Origin: Ustilaginoidea virens
Lineage: Eukaryota > Ascomycota > Sordariomycetes > Hypocreales > Clavicipitaceae
DNA length: 64,000 bases
Reading direction: 5' to 3'
Assembly (NCBI RefSeq): GCF_000687475.1
Contig: NC_057320.1
Span: 1,116,001-1,180,000, forward strand
In this document: piece after piece, positions 1 to 11,900 of the stretch
Layout of the letters: every line of letters begins with the position of its first letter
Position numbering within the stretch: the stretch's first letter is position 1
Notes under the pieces: model-generated
What the model saw: the letters and a program-made list of their open reading frames with translations, nothing else
Databases searched by the model: none
What the model was told of the DNA's origin: nothing
Made by a program: the position numbers and the translations under genes

Positions 1-207
1 TGCTATTTTGGCATACCAGCAACGGCGTTTACAGCGAAGAGGGGGGGGGGGGTAAAGAAAAGAAAGGAAGGAAGGTTTCCCTCATATTTCAACCAGACTG
101 GGCTTGGGGTTGTTTTATCTGCAAAAGAGATGTAAATCGGCTCTGTCCTGGCATGAAGATGAATATAGCATAAGCATAGTAAGAGCTGCCGCAAGGTGTG
201 AAGTGTA
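1..207. other. Probable host flanking DNA outside the transposon nest
   Basis: This stretch has balanced base composition, few TA-rich runs and a poly-G run at about 39-50, unlike the TA-saturated sequence that starts at about 211. It ends exactly where the trinucleotide tail of LINE-2 begins, so it is probably the pre-insertion host sequence. Short open frames exist on both strands (about 60-75 codons), but none has a recognisable motif and I do not call a gene. It may be intergenic or the edge of a gene lying to the left. Confidence 0.5.
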
Positions 208-210
208 TAT

Positions 211-222
211 ATTATTATTATT
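211..222 (-). repeat. LINE-2 3' tail (TAA/TTA trinucleotide repeat)
   Basis: A short run of TTA units, which is TAA on the element's own strand, marks the LINE 3' end. LINE-1 ends the same way with TAA units at 59695-59714, so this family ends in a trinucleotide tail instead of plain poly-A. Confidence 0.7.
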
Positions 223-718
223 AAATTACGCTAGAGGCTATTTAGAGCTAAATAACCTATCTAGTACTTTTATAGAGATAATTCAGAAAGGAAAAACCTG
301 GCAGCCGGGAGGAAAACCCTTCCTGCAATCTTAATTTCTGCTTTATATCGCCCTATAGCGGGGGCGGTGGGTATCTAGTATATAAGAGAATAAGGTGCGT
401 AACTACTTAAGACTATATCTAGCGGTATTACTTAGGAGGAGTACGAATATAAGTTCTAGGAGTATTAGGCCTAGATTGGAATACTATTAGGTGCAAAATA
501 AGGGGAAGGTAAGGCTAGGGGGGTAGGATTAGTAGTATTCTCGCTAAGTATATGCCTTTAAGGGCCTAAGCGTATCTTAGGTATATTAGTCTATAGTATA
601 TAAGCAAAAGTAAGTTGAATTTAAAGATAAGAGCGATTAGCCTTAGGCACTATATTAGTATATAGATTAGTAATACCCCCCGGCTTTATATCTTTTCTTT
701 TTTTTCTTCTTTTCCTTT

Positions 719-1775
719 ATAGCGCTAATTCTAAAGTATATAATAACCCCTCTATTGCGGTATAGGGCCGATACTAACCCTATTAATAGATCGGCAGTAG
801 CAGCAATAATAGCAATAGTAATAGCTATAATAATAATAATAAAAATAAGAATAGCAATAGTAGAAGTAAAAATACCTAAATAGTCGGTAATACTAAATAA
901 GGGGGTAAATATAGGTCTTATATACTATAGAATTACTTTTAACCTTTATATAGTAGCCCGGAGAACTATATATATAACTATACGGGCTATATTTAATACG
1001 CTTAGAGGACCCTAAGTATCGATATTATAGTTAATAAGATATAGGCTAAGTTATACCTGCTCTCTAGCGAGGCTAATATAAATAAGGATTAAAGCGGCCT
1101 ATTATCCCTATGCCTTAGCGGGCAAAATATATATACCCCTAGAAAAGACTCCTAGGAATTAAGTCTTAATATAAGAACTCCTAAATATATAAGAGACTAT
1201 TACTAAGGGGATAAAAGTATATTTTCGATTTATATATAATATAAGTTATTAGCTAATTATCTTTACCTTTAGGTAGATAACTATAAGGCCCTTTAGTAGA
1301 GAGCTAAATAGGTATCCGCCTCTTAAGGGTATAAATAAATAGTAATAATAGTAGTAGTAATAATAAGGGGCCTTAGCGCTCTTAAAGTAACCTAAAAGAT
1401 ATTAAACTTTAAGGAAAAGAAGGTTTTTACCTTAAAACGATAAGCTTATACCTAAGAGGATATTACTATATTATTATAGGTTTTTTTAGCCTAAAAGAGG
1501 GGGGAGGGGGCTTTAAAAGGGAAGTAGACTAAAAATAATAAAGATAAAAGGGGGAAAAGCAATAAAGAGAATAAAAGGGGGGGAAAAAAAGAGGATATCT
1601 TTAATACTAAAATAATAACTATCGATTAATTTTAGCTTATAAAGCCTAAGAAATTTACTTATTCTTAGGGCTTTTTATTTCTACTATAGGATTACTATAA
1701 ATATTATATAGGGGCTATATAGGGGAGTTTAATAACTCTTTTAGCTATATTATATTAAAAGGATTAAATAAACTA
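719..1775 (+). pseudogene. Antisense ORF in the LINE-2 3' region (unknown protein)
   Basis: On the strand opposite the LINE ORFs, one frame runs from the Ser/Asn-rich stretch at about 793 to about 1770, broken only by TAG/TAA codons that fit RIP of CAG/CAA/TGG. The likely start is ATA (from ATG) at 719, directly after a pyrimidine-rich leader (about 692-718), but a 2-bp indel near 735-745 separates this start from the main frame. After the Ser/Asn stretch comes a region containing YIRDYY and then LANYLYL-VDNYKAL, with Gln-rich helical character, and a Lys/Gly-rich tail. The same frame and residues are kept in LINE-1 (58170-59199). I do not recognise the family. It is convergent with ORF2. Confidence 0.5.
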
Positions 1776-1789
1776 GAATTAATCGAGTT

Positions 1790-3379
1790 AGTTAATACTA
1801 AGTATTTAGTAGGCAATCGTTTATATAAGGTATAATTTATTAAGTACGATAGATATACTATATCGGTTGCAAAATAAGCTAAGGCTAAAACTAGGTCTAA
1901 AGAGTATATACCTTTATTTATAGTATTTTAGGCAAGAGAGGATAATATAATAAAGGTCTTTTAGGCCTTCCCTATAGCAATAGAAAGGTAATAATACTAA
2001 AGGTATTTATTAGAGGTAGAAAAAGGAATTAAAGCTGATTTTTTCTATATAGAGTTAGGTAAGTATTACCGATTTATACTTTTATAAGCCTTTATATAGT
2101 TAGGTTATTTTCGCTATAGATTAAAAGTTTAGTACCCTTTTAGCCGCTAAAGTCTTATACTAAAAGTATTTTGCTTTTATTATTATCTAATTATTCTATT
2201 ATTAGTTATATTAGTTTTTTATTAATCGCTTTTTAGCCGAAAGCTAGCTAAAATCGGGATTAAGGAATAATATATAAGCTAAGGGTCTTTAGTAGCCTTT
2301 CCTTTATCGGTATTAATATATTACTATTATTATTACTAATATATAGTTAATCGTATTGGTTATACCTATTTTAGCTATTTTTTCGAAAAACCGCTAATAG
2401 ATATAATTAAAATAGAGATCGATTAAAGGTATAATTGCCTTAATCTCGAGGGTATTTAGTAATATAGCCTTAAAGGCCCTAATAATTATATAAAGGCAGG
2501 CTAATTATTCTATAGCTAGGGATTTTATAATACCTTTTGCTATCCCTCTATGGGTAGTAAGGGTATACTATACCCCTATACTAAAGGCAATAGAGGTTTA
2601 GATAACCTATATATAGATAAGATATACTTCCCGATATTAGCAGCCTTAGGTAGAAAACGCTATTACTATAAGTATAAATTACTACCGCTTAAATTTCTTT
2701 ACGATCTTAATATAGTATTCCCTCTATTTTAGCTTATAATAAATTTTAACCCCTAAAAACCTAATATACTATTTTGGCTATATTATAGCGGTCTTAAGCT
2801 ATATTAGGGTCTTATCTGCTTTATATATATAAGTAAAGTAGATAAGCTTACTTTTACTAAGGTTAAAATTTAATCCTATTTATTTAGATTAATCGTTATA
2901 AATAGCCTATACTTTCTTAAGTAGTACTTTAGTCTCCCCTATATCTCTCCTATAAGCTATAATATTAATATTATTAATAAAGCCTAATATAATAATTAAT
3001 ATAACCTTTTATAGTCTCTTATAAAGCGGTATAATATAAATAAAGAAAAAGATAAAAAAGAAAAGAAACCCTTAAGGGACTTTAGTAGTAATTAGTAGTT
3101 TATCTATAAATTGCCTTTTAAAATAAATTTATATTAATTATAAGTCGGTAAAGCTATATACCTATACTATTAGCTAAAGTAAAAGCCTTTTCTTTAGTAA
3201 TAAATAGATAAAGTAGATATAATTAATAGTATTAAATACAATTAAGATATCTAATTAAAATAGTAAGGCAATCCCGCTATAGTACTAAGTTATATATATA
3301 ATTTCGATTAGTATGCTTAAGGCTATATTAATTAATTAGTTTATTCTACTATTTATTTAAAGGTCTAAAAAGAGGTTAC
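1790..3379 (-). pseudogene. LINE-2 ORF2, C-terminal and reverse-transcriptase part
   Basis: In reverse complement this aligns with LINE-1 ORF2 from about 56,550 to 58,200. The RT block just upstream of the catalytic motif (the equivalent of the GSPLSFILF segment of LINE-1) lies near 3050-3090 and is heavily altered. Stops are very frequent. The gene is interrupted by Gypsy-1 at 3379 and its upstream part continues at 26488-26597, 34050-34562 and 42206-42309. It once encoded the LINE endonuclease/reverse transcriptase and is now a fossil. Confidence 0.6.
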
Positions 3380-3623
3380 TATTACGGGCTCGGGCTACGC
3401 CCGCGCTACAATATGGCTAGGACTCGGGCTGCGCCTGCGTCTAGCCTAAAAAGGGCGACAAACGGAGTCACAGAACTATACTAGGACTCCAATACATATT
3501 ACGATTAGGATATAAATAGACTAAATAGAAGGTTCCTATTTAGATCCTTCTCCTTCCTCTTTAGTCTATTTAATATATATTATCGATGCCTATTTGCAGC
3601 CGCCCTAGGGTTAGTCCTTTATA
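3380..3623 (+). repeat. Gypsy-1 5' LTR (244 bp)
   Basis: It begins tattacggg (TG mutated to TA) and ends cctttata (CA mutated to TA), preceded by the TSD gttac. A TATAAATA box lies at 3511-3518 and a probable transcript start at about 3563. The same 244-bp LTR occurs at 26239, 34563, 41957 and 42310. Confidence 0.88.
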
Positions 3624-3635
3624 TTTAAATAGACT
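3563..3635 (+). promoter_or_regulatory. Candidate self-priming site (R start complementary to PBS)
   Basis: The 11 bases immediately inside the LTR, TTAAATAGACT at 3625-3635, are the exact reverse complement of AGTCTATTTAA at 3563-3573 in the LTR, about 50 bases after a TATA box. No TGG-starting tRNA-type primer site follows the LTR. In the Tf1/sushi group the first 11 nt of the mRNA fold back on such a site to prime reverse transcription. The same pairing is present in Gypsy-2. The function is an inference from this geometry. Confidence 0.55.
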
Positions 3636-3677
3636 CTTTTAGCCTTACTATTATAACTCCGTATTATAGAATTAATA

Positions 3678-4900
3678 ATGCAAGCGTTATACGATATCGA
3701 AATAAGCACGCCCAATAAGATAGGGGTAGACGGCATAAGGCAGTAGCGCCCCTAACGTAATATATATACCTAAATGCAGTAATTTTCTAAGGGAATGCAA
3801 TAGATTTAATTGCAGATAAACTCTTTATAGGCCTATCTCGTAGAGTAGGCAAGTAAACCCTAATTAGAATATTAACCGGTCCTAATAATACGATAGGGTA
3901 GACCTATCCCCCCTATTACTCTCAATGCGGCTTATACCTAACTTAAGCGTAAGCCGATCCCAATAGGAGACCCTTTTAATAGTAAAAAGATAATATTTAT
4001 AGCCTAGCGAACCTTTATATAATATAAGCTAGAGGTCGATAAGGACTTTATTAAGGACGAAAAGATATAGTAGATATTTATCTTCTAGAACCTATCTTCT
4101 ATAGTTTAATTATAAGTCGCAGCCTTTTTTAAGAATAGCAAGGCCTACAATTATAATATAATAAAGTTCTTTAAATACCTCTAATGTCTCTTTAAGGATC
4201 TATATCGATAGGACTATATAATTACTAAACTTAAGTACTTTTTATACTAAAGCCCTAAAGAACTTTTTACTGCCTTTTTCGTCTAATTTAAAGAAAAGCT
4301 AGCGCTTATAAGAGGAATTAATTAGCCTAAAGAAGTAAAACTTAAATACCTTTACTTTATATTAAATACTAAAATAGCCGATAAGATTATTAGACTTAGT
4401 GTCTCCCGTAATAACTACTACCTAATAGTTAACTGCTACTGTTAGATTGCTATTAACCTTAAGATTAGCCTAACGTTTAGGCGCTACTTTAGCCCTCCTT
4501 GCAATTAATAAAATAATAACTAGGATATAGAAGGTAATATATAGATAATAGGTATTAACTAGCTTACTTTAAAGAGTAAGTAATATATAGCCGAATAGGT
4601 TTTATAAGAGGTCCTAAATAAGCGATAGGAAAAAGATCTATACTTTCGTTATAATATTTCTACCTATTATATATAGAAATGCTATTTGCAAAAGGCCTAT
4701 AGACTGGGAATAATTAAGGTAGCTATAGTAGACTCTTAGGCTACTAAGGATAATAATAGCGATAACTTTTAGGGAAAAGATTAGCCTTTAAGCTTAATCT
4801 CGCGAGAAGGCTTAAAGTATATATTTAGAACCTTAATTAATTATAAAAAGGACCTTATATAAAAAAGATAAAAGAGATTATAGAATATATAGATAAGCAC
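3678..4900 (+). pseudogene. gag: Gypsy-1 gag
   Basis: The ATG at 3678 opens MQALYDIE and matches the Gypsy-2 start at 41902. The middle is a retrotransposon gag-type helical domain. A CCHC zinc knuckle lies at 4641-4682: the spacing is C-x2-C-x4-H-x4-C, but RIP has turned the first two Cys and the His into Tyr and a Trp into a stop, leaving only the last Cys. Gag forms the particle and binds the RNA. The frame is full of RIP stops and is not functional. Confidence 0.65.
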
Positions 4901-7900
4901 CCCTTTTTATTACTAATATTATATAAATCTTATACTTTTATTAATACCTTAATCGACTCGGGTTATAATTACTATAGCGCTATAAGCGAAAAAACGGTAT
5001 AATAGTTAGGTCTCTAACCTATCCGCCTATTATAATATAGGATAATTAGAATAATAGTAGAGATTTAAAGCTATTTAGAAGAATATAGGGAAGCGACTTC
5101 CTTTATTATATATATCGTTTGTATAGATATCGATATTAATGGCTGGCCTTTTACGGTTATACTTTATATAATCTTAGGCTTTACCCGTAATATTATTTTA
5201 GGTCTCCTTTAGATAGATTACTATAATATAATATTATAAGCGAAACGATATCAGATAAAGATTAAAGCGGTAGGCAATCTTATTATTTAGGAATTAATAG
5301 TATAGCAGTCTAGCCCTACTACAGTTAATATTTTTAGTTTAGTCTTCTATAGTATACTTTAATAGGCGAAGTATTCTAAAAACTAATCGATCCTTTTTAT
5401 TACTATAAGCCTATAAGAGATAATATATATCCTCTATATTATGCTTTTACTATATTAAGACCCTATATTATCTCTATAGAAGCTATAGGTACTACCCCTA
5501 GAGTTATAGGAATTTAGCGACCTATTTAATAAAGAAAAGGCCTCTAGCCTTCCTCTATACTAAGGTATATTAGACTATTATATTCAGCTTAAAAAGGCCC
5601 TAAATAAAAGTATACTAGACCTACCTTAGGCCTATTATATAATATACTATAGGACTAGCCACTTAAGGTTCGGAGATAAATAACCGACCTTATAGATAAG
5701 GGATAGATTTAGGCAAACTCCTTATTAGTAATAGCTTTAATCCTCTTAGCTAAAAAGGGGAATAGAGGGTGGCATTTTTATATAAATTACCAAGCCCTAA
5801 ATAAAGTTATAGCTTAAAACTAATACCCCCTCCTACTAATTAAAGAGACCCTACGATCTTTATCTTAGGCAAAATAGTTTACTAAAATCGATATATATAT
5901 AATATTCTATAAAATCTATATTATAGAAGGCGATAAATACTTTACTATATTCTATATACGATTTAATCTCTTTAAATAGCTTATAATGCCTTTTAGCCTT
6001 ATTAGAGCCCCTATAATATTCTAATGATATATTAATAGGACCTTAAGGAATATCTTAAGGATTTTACGACTATATACCTCGATAATATCTTTATTTATAC
6101 CTTAGGATTAAGGGAGGATTATATAAAATATATTAAGGATATACTCTAATAATTTTAAAATACTAATTTTAATCTAGACTTAGAGAAGTATAATTTTGCT
6201 ATAATAGAGGTCTAGTATCTAAATTATATTATAATAATAAGAAAAGAGATCCGCCTAAACCCTAAAAAGATTAAGGCTATTTAGAACTAAAAAGCCCCTA
6301 TAAAACTAAAGGGGGTCTAAAGCTTCTTTAGCTTTATAAATTTTTACTATAATTTTATCCCTAACTTCTCCCGATTCGCTAAACCTTTAATTAAATTAAT
6401 AAAAAAGGGGGTTCTTTTTTAATAGTTAGATAAAAAAGAAGAGGTATTCTAAGTGCTTAAGTATTATTTTATTTTATACCTAGTTCTTGCTTAATAAGAC
6501 CCTAATAAGGAGACGATTTTTAAAGCAAATAGCTCTAGTACTACTCTTAATAGCTACCTCTCTTAAATTAAAGAGGATAATATCTTCTACCCTATTATAT
6601 ATTATTTTATATACCTAATAAATACCGAATAGAACTATATAATTTACGATAAAGAGCTTATTATTATTATCTCTTATTTTAAGGTATAATTAGTTAAACT
6701 CTAATCGATAGCCTCCCTATTTACTATTCTTATAGACTATAAGAATTTAGAGTACTTTATTCGACCCTATAAGATATTAAAATAATAGGCTAAATAGGCT
6801 GAAATACTAGCGCTTTTTAATTTCTATCTTTAGTATAGGCTAGGGTCGTAGGCTTAATGCTTTAATACTTTATCTCGATAAGAATAGGAAGCCGGCAGTA
6901 TAATACTAAAGATTAGCTAGATCTTAAAACCGCTATTAATCTTAATACTCTATTTAGACTTAACTACTAAACTAGTTCCTATAGCTATACCTTTAGGATT
7001 TAGCTTACTTAATAGCTTATATATTTTCATCAACTCTTACCTTTAGGCACTTTAGGATTAGGCTATAGCCGCAGATAAAATATATAAGGCATACTAAATA
7101 ATAGTAGTAAAAGGCGAGAGATATTTTCTAACTAAGGCTTTAATAAGGGAATAGATTGCAGATTACACCCTAAATACTTATAGTATGCTTTTCTACTGGG
7201 GGTAGATATAACTCCCTTCTTTTAAACCCCTAACTACTATAGTTATATAGCAATACTATAAATTACCTACTATAGGCTATCTAAGGAAAAATACTATATT
7301 CTAGTTATTATATCGAGACTACTACTTCGATAATATATCTTTAGCGGTAGCAAGATATATCTAGAATTACTAATACTATAGGGTATATAAGAGCCGATAA
7401 TTGCGCTAAAGCCTACTATAGCTATTACCTATCTTAAACCGATTTTAATCATAGATTTCTATCGACTTTATAATAAATATTCCTATATATAATATATCCA
7501 ACCCGCGATTCCTTATAGTTATTATTAATTACCTATTGAAGTATATCTAGCTTAAGGCAATATACTCTATAAAAGCGGAAGATTATATAGAATAGTTCTA
7601 ATAGTACTAATAGTATTTCTATAGGTTCTCTAAAGAAATTATTAGCGACTAAAGATCTAATTAGGTAGGATAATTTTAGACTATATTTTATAATTTAATT
7701 AGGACTAAATAACTCTTTTCGACTATATATTACCCTTAGACCGATAGCAATATAGAATAAATAAACTAAGAGGTCTAGGCTATCTTACGTATTATAGTCT
7801 CCTTTAATTAATATAACTAGCTAAAACACCTTACGGTATACTAACTAGTATTAAATAACTAGATATTATTAGTAATTAGTTTTAGTCCTAATCGGCTCTT

Positions 7901-7931
7901 TAATAGATTTAATATTTTAATAGTTATATTG
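4900..7931 (+). pseudogene. pol: Gypsy-1 pol, first part: protease, RT, RNase H, integrase core
   Basis: The order protease-RT-RNase H-integrase is the Ty3/Gypsy order. The aspartic protease motif DSG is at 4955-4963. The RT catalytic box YLDD is YLDN at 6075-6086 (GAT to AAT). The integrase core still shows Asp 7464, Asp 7647 and Glu 7755, giving D-60-D-35-E, preceded by remnants of an HHCC zinc module. Stops at Gln/Trp positions are frequent. Copia-1 inserted at 7936 separates the end of the integrase and the chromodomain, which resume at 15534. Confidence 0.7.
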
Positions 7932-7936
7932 CCTTT

Positions 7937-8663
7937 TGTTGAAATCAGCGCCTTTTTAACTGTATTTTGGTACTGGTCTTGCTACCGTACGACGTCTCTA
8001 CGTTGAGATATCGCGGTGGCTATACCAGGCGCTATAGTGGGGCACAGCGCCCCACAACGCCGATTACAGTGGGCCATAGCGCCGGTCACGGCACCGGCAC
8101 AGCGCCCCACAGCCGGCCACAGCGGCCGGTCACAGCGGGCCACAGGGCCCACAACAGGCGGCGCATTTCTACGGGATTACTAAATGGGCAAACCAGCACT
8201 TTCGGCCTTCTACATACAGTCACCCGCTACACCGGTCATTTACGGCAGACCGATATAGGGCTTCCGGCCCATACGGCAGGCTGTTATAGGGCATCCGGCA
8301 CACCGCTATAAGCCACTAGGCTTGGTTGGGTAGGCATTGGGTAGGCACTGGGTAGGATATTGGGCATAGACTAGGCACGGTTAGGCAGACCGACTTTTCG
8401 TCGGGTTTTTCGCTATTTTTTGCGGTTTTTTATTATTTTTAACTATTTTTTCAAGATGGTAGAAATATGCCTAAAATTCCCTCTTTCTAGCTAGAATAGT
8501 TACCAATAATTAGAATCAGATTTCCCTAATATTTTTGCTCTAGTTAACCTCTTATATGCTTTAAATCTTTAACCAGCTCTTTGTTTTATTCTGCAACACC
8601 TTATACGCCACTGTCGGTATCTAGTATATTTCCAATAGTGTTCTGAATCACTATTTTGCAATA
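7937..8663 (+). repeat. Copia-1 5' LTR (727 bp)
   Basis: It is the same length as the 3' LTR. A GC-rich block of short tandem units built on CACAGCGSCC lies at about 8045-8160 and a GGGTAGGCATT-type repeat at about 8325-8365. A 114-codon frame (7967-8311) crosses this block; it recurs in every copy only because the LTR recurs and I do not call it a gene. Confidence 0.9.
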
Positions 8664-8675
8664 GGTTATGAGCCC
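8664..8675 (+). promoter_or_regulatory. Copia-1 primer binding site (initiator-Met half-tRNA type)
   Basis: GGTTATGAGCCC directly follows the LTR. It is complementary to GGGCTCATAACC, the anticodon stem-loop (anticodon CAT) of initiator Met tRNA. Copia-type elements are known to prime from a cleaved half of this tRNA, so the site supports both the family assignment and the element's polarity. Confidence 0.75.
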
Positions 8676-8942
8676 GGTGTCTTAAGGCTTCTAGCTTAAG
8701 ACTTTTTTATGCTAACTTAGGATTTTAACGCATTTAGCAGCTAACCTTCTAGAAATCTATTAATAAGGGACTGATCATCCCAGATTTAGGAACCTAGCTA
8801 CTACACTAAGCTGCAACACATCCTTACAATAGGATTTTCTAAGGTTATTCCTTAACGCAGCTTTCTTCTAGTTTTATCTAGATTTTTAGTCTTGATTTTC
8901 TTTATATTTTTAAGACTTTCCGGCACCTTTTCTCTTCCTATA

Positions 8943-11900
8943 ATGGCTAGTTAGAATGTTCCTACCGCCGATAACCTAAGCTATACGGCAGAAGTAGAAG
9001 AATCTAATAATGACTAGGAAATTACCTAGCTTAGGGAAGACTAATAGGAAATAAGAAAAGAATTTAACTATAAATTTAATTAAATTAATTTTAAAATCGA
9101 TTTTTTGGCTAATAAGGTGGGCACCTTAGTAGATAGACTAATCAAGCCTGCTGCTAGCCTACTATTATAGGATATAATGGATGTAGATACCTTTTAAACC
9201 CCTATGGGTAAAGGAAATAATCTACTATTACTACCTAAAGCCTAGCAACCCCTGCCGGTTCCATTTAGTATTAGCAGCTAAATCAGCGTTATAGCTATTA
9301 AGGAATTAGCTAAAATAGCTAATAGATTCTAGGAATCCTAAAAGCTAAGGGGGGTATCTAACTTCGACTAATGGAAATAGGCCCTTATAATTCAACTTAG
9401 GGTACTTAATATCGCTAAATTTATCGAAGAACCTTCTATTGCTAGTAAGTTTAACGATTTAGAGCAAGCACTTTTACTATTACTTATTAAGAATAGTTGC
9501 ATAGAAGGACCAGCTACTACTATCAACTAGTGTACTGACCTAGAGTCAGCCTTTACGTTACTCACTAAATAGTATTCTTACTTATTAGATATATAGTGGA
9601 CCCACCTATACCCTGCCTTCTATTAACTAAATTTTATAGGCTATAAGGGTACTTTAGAATCTTTCAATGCCTCCTTTAATAGCTACCTATCTAGGCTATA
9701 AATTTTAGGCTCTTATATACAACCTTTCGACTAAATCAGCTAGTACTTATATACTATAGAAGGGGTCTTTTTTTAGTGGGCAGAACGGTACTGCATAATA
9801 ATGAGAATCGCCTATACTTAGGGAAATACATCAAATATTAACCTGCAATTTTATATAGTTGATTTACTAAAAGAATAATATATTAAAGGATTATCAGTAG
9901 TAAGGGCTACTACCCACCTCGCAAAGGTTAAGGGTGCCGCTACTAATAATAGTAGTAAGCCAGCTAGTAATAACATTAGCAAGGGTGGTAAAAATACTAC
10001 CATTAATGCCAATAAAAAGAAACAGGGGTCTTTTACCTAATAAGGGTCTTCTTTAGCTATATAAAGTAAGCCGGAAAATAAAAAGAAGAAAGAAAAGAAA
10101 GATTTAGCTAATAAAGTAGATACCCTATAAAAGACCGACGAAAAGGAAAAGACTATTAATTCCTTTATACTAGGGAATTATAATACTCTAAGTCTTATAC
10201 CTAGTGAGATAGCCTATTCTTCCTTCTAGGATTGCGAATATATATAATTTCTAGCTACTAGCTATAGTATACAATCCGGTGGGAAAACGCTAATAGATTC
10301 TTTGCTCTATAATACTGGTTCTACGGTATATATCATCAACGATAAAAAGTATTTCACCTACTTTTAATACTATACTGGAAATAGACTAGTTATTAGCATA
10401 GGTAGTGGCCTAATTAAGCCTAGTGGGTAGGGCATAGCGCGTTTTACCGTGCTATAGGGCACCAACCCACCTTAGTGGGGCACCTTAGAGCTAACTAATG
10501 CCCTTTTCATACCAGCTTTTGATATTAATATCTTTAGCGGCGTTAAATACTATCTGAATCGTGGCAGTATTTAGGGTTAAAGCCTAATTAATAGCAATAA
10601 TAAGTATATTAGGCTTTTTAATTTTAAGAAGTATGGCTTCTTTTTATAATAAAAAGGGGTAGATTCGCCGTTTTTATACTATACTAGCTAAAATCACCTG
10701 GCTTTATATAATATCTCGGTCGAATTACCTGCTTTAGCTAACCTAGAAGAATATAAGGAATATCCCCTACTAGAGGATTTACTTACCCTACTAGCTAATT
10801 TAGACCTTCTATTAGCTAATTCGCAAGCTAATCTACCAGCTAATTCGCAAGCTGACCTACTAGCTAGTCTTGGTTTTTCGGTGGTACTAATAGAGGCTGC
10901 TATTCCTAATACAGCCTAACCACTATAGAGGGCCCCAGTCACCCTCGACCTAGCCCTAGCAGCTAATACTGAGTATTAAAAGCTGCTATTATTAGCCGGA
11001 CTTTAGTATATCCGGCTTAGGCATATTGGAATCTAACTTTTAAAGAAAACCTATGTATTAACTATAGGGTTACCTGATCTTAGTAAGGTAAAGGATTTTG
11101 ATTTTAATTGTATTGCCTATAAAAGGGCAAAGTCAGTTCGGCGTTTTATATTAGGGGCTATACCAGACCCTATGTATTATTTAGATATTATAGAGGGTGA
11201 TATCTTCTAAATTAACCCTCTACTATATAATAAATGCCCTATTTGCCTTATCTTAATTGACCGGAAATTATACTTCCATTAGGTATATTTACTACCTAAT
11301 AAAAAAGGACCCATAGTATTCCCAATATTATAAGGGTTCTTCTAAGGTCTTAGGAATCGCTATAGCAAATCAGCTGTTAAATTCTACTATAATGGTGGCA
11401 AAGAAATTAATAACGTTATTACAGCCTGGCTAGCTCTTAAAGGCATAGATTTTTTAACCTCTTCCCTTTATATTTATAAGTAAAATAGGTTAGTAGAATG
11501 CTCTATATGGGTTATTATTAACCGATTTAGAGCTATTATGCTTTGGTCTCGGTTACCTTCTTACTTTTAGTCTATAGTGATTCTTAGTATTACTACCTTA
11601 GTAAATCTAATAGTAGTCTTAAACCGTTTTTTATTACCTTTTAAGGAATTAAAGAAGGACTTTCCGGAAATTATATACTACTACCTACCCGACCTTACTA
11701 GCTTTAGGGCTATTAGTGCGGCTATAGAGGTGCTAATCCCTCTAGAAAAACGGGTCATTAGCTATAAGCTGGCCCCCCGGACCGAGTCAGGTAGGTTACT
11801 AGCTATACTAGGTAACGGCACCTACCTTATCTATATCCTATATCGCCGGGTCGTTATTAAGACCTCTTTTATTACTTTTACCTACCAAAATAAAGGTATA

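Larger units (their letters stand above)
211..3379 (-). mobile_element. LINE-2, 3' half (RIP-degraded non-LTR retrotransposon)
   Basis: This is the minus-strand 3' half of a LINE of the same family as LINE-1 (45851-59714). The left end, with a TTA-repeat tail at 211-222 followed by a conserved 3' UTR, matches LINE-1 59594-59714 in reverse complement. Going right, it holds an antisense reading frame and then the end of ORF2 with the reverse-transcriptase region (about 2800-3379). It is cut at 3379 by Gypsy-1 and resumes at 26488, 34050 and 42206. Nearly every former Gln or Trp codon is a stop, so it is a fossil. It is the oldest layer of the nest, since all other elements sit inside it or inside its insertions. 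Confidence 0.8.

Noticed and set aside
3..334. Short ORFs at 3-194 (-) and 104-334 (+)
   Set aside because: No motifs; the plus-strand ORF runs from host-like DNA into the LINE-2 tail, which a real gene would not.
7967..8311. A 114-codon ORF, repeated at 14832, 47099 and 53844
   Set aside because: It lies wholly within Copia-1 LTRs and recurs because the LTR does. It crosses a GC-rich tandem block that keeps several frames open, including on the same strand in another frame.
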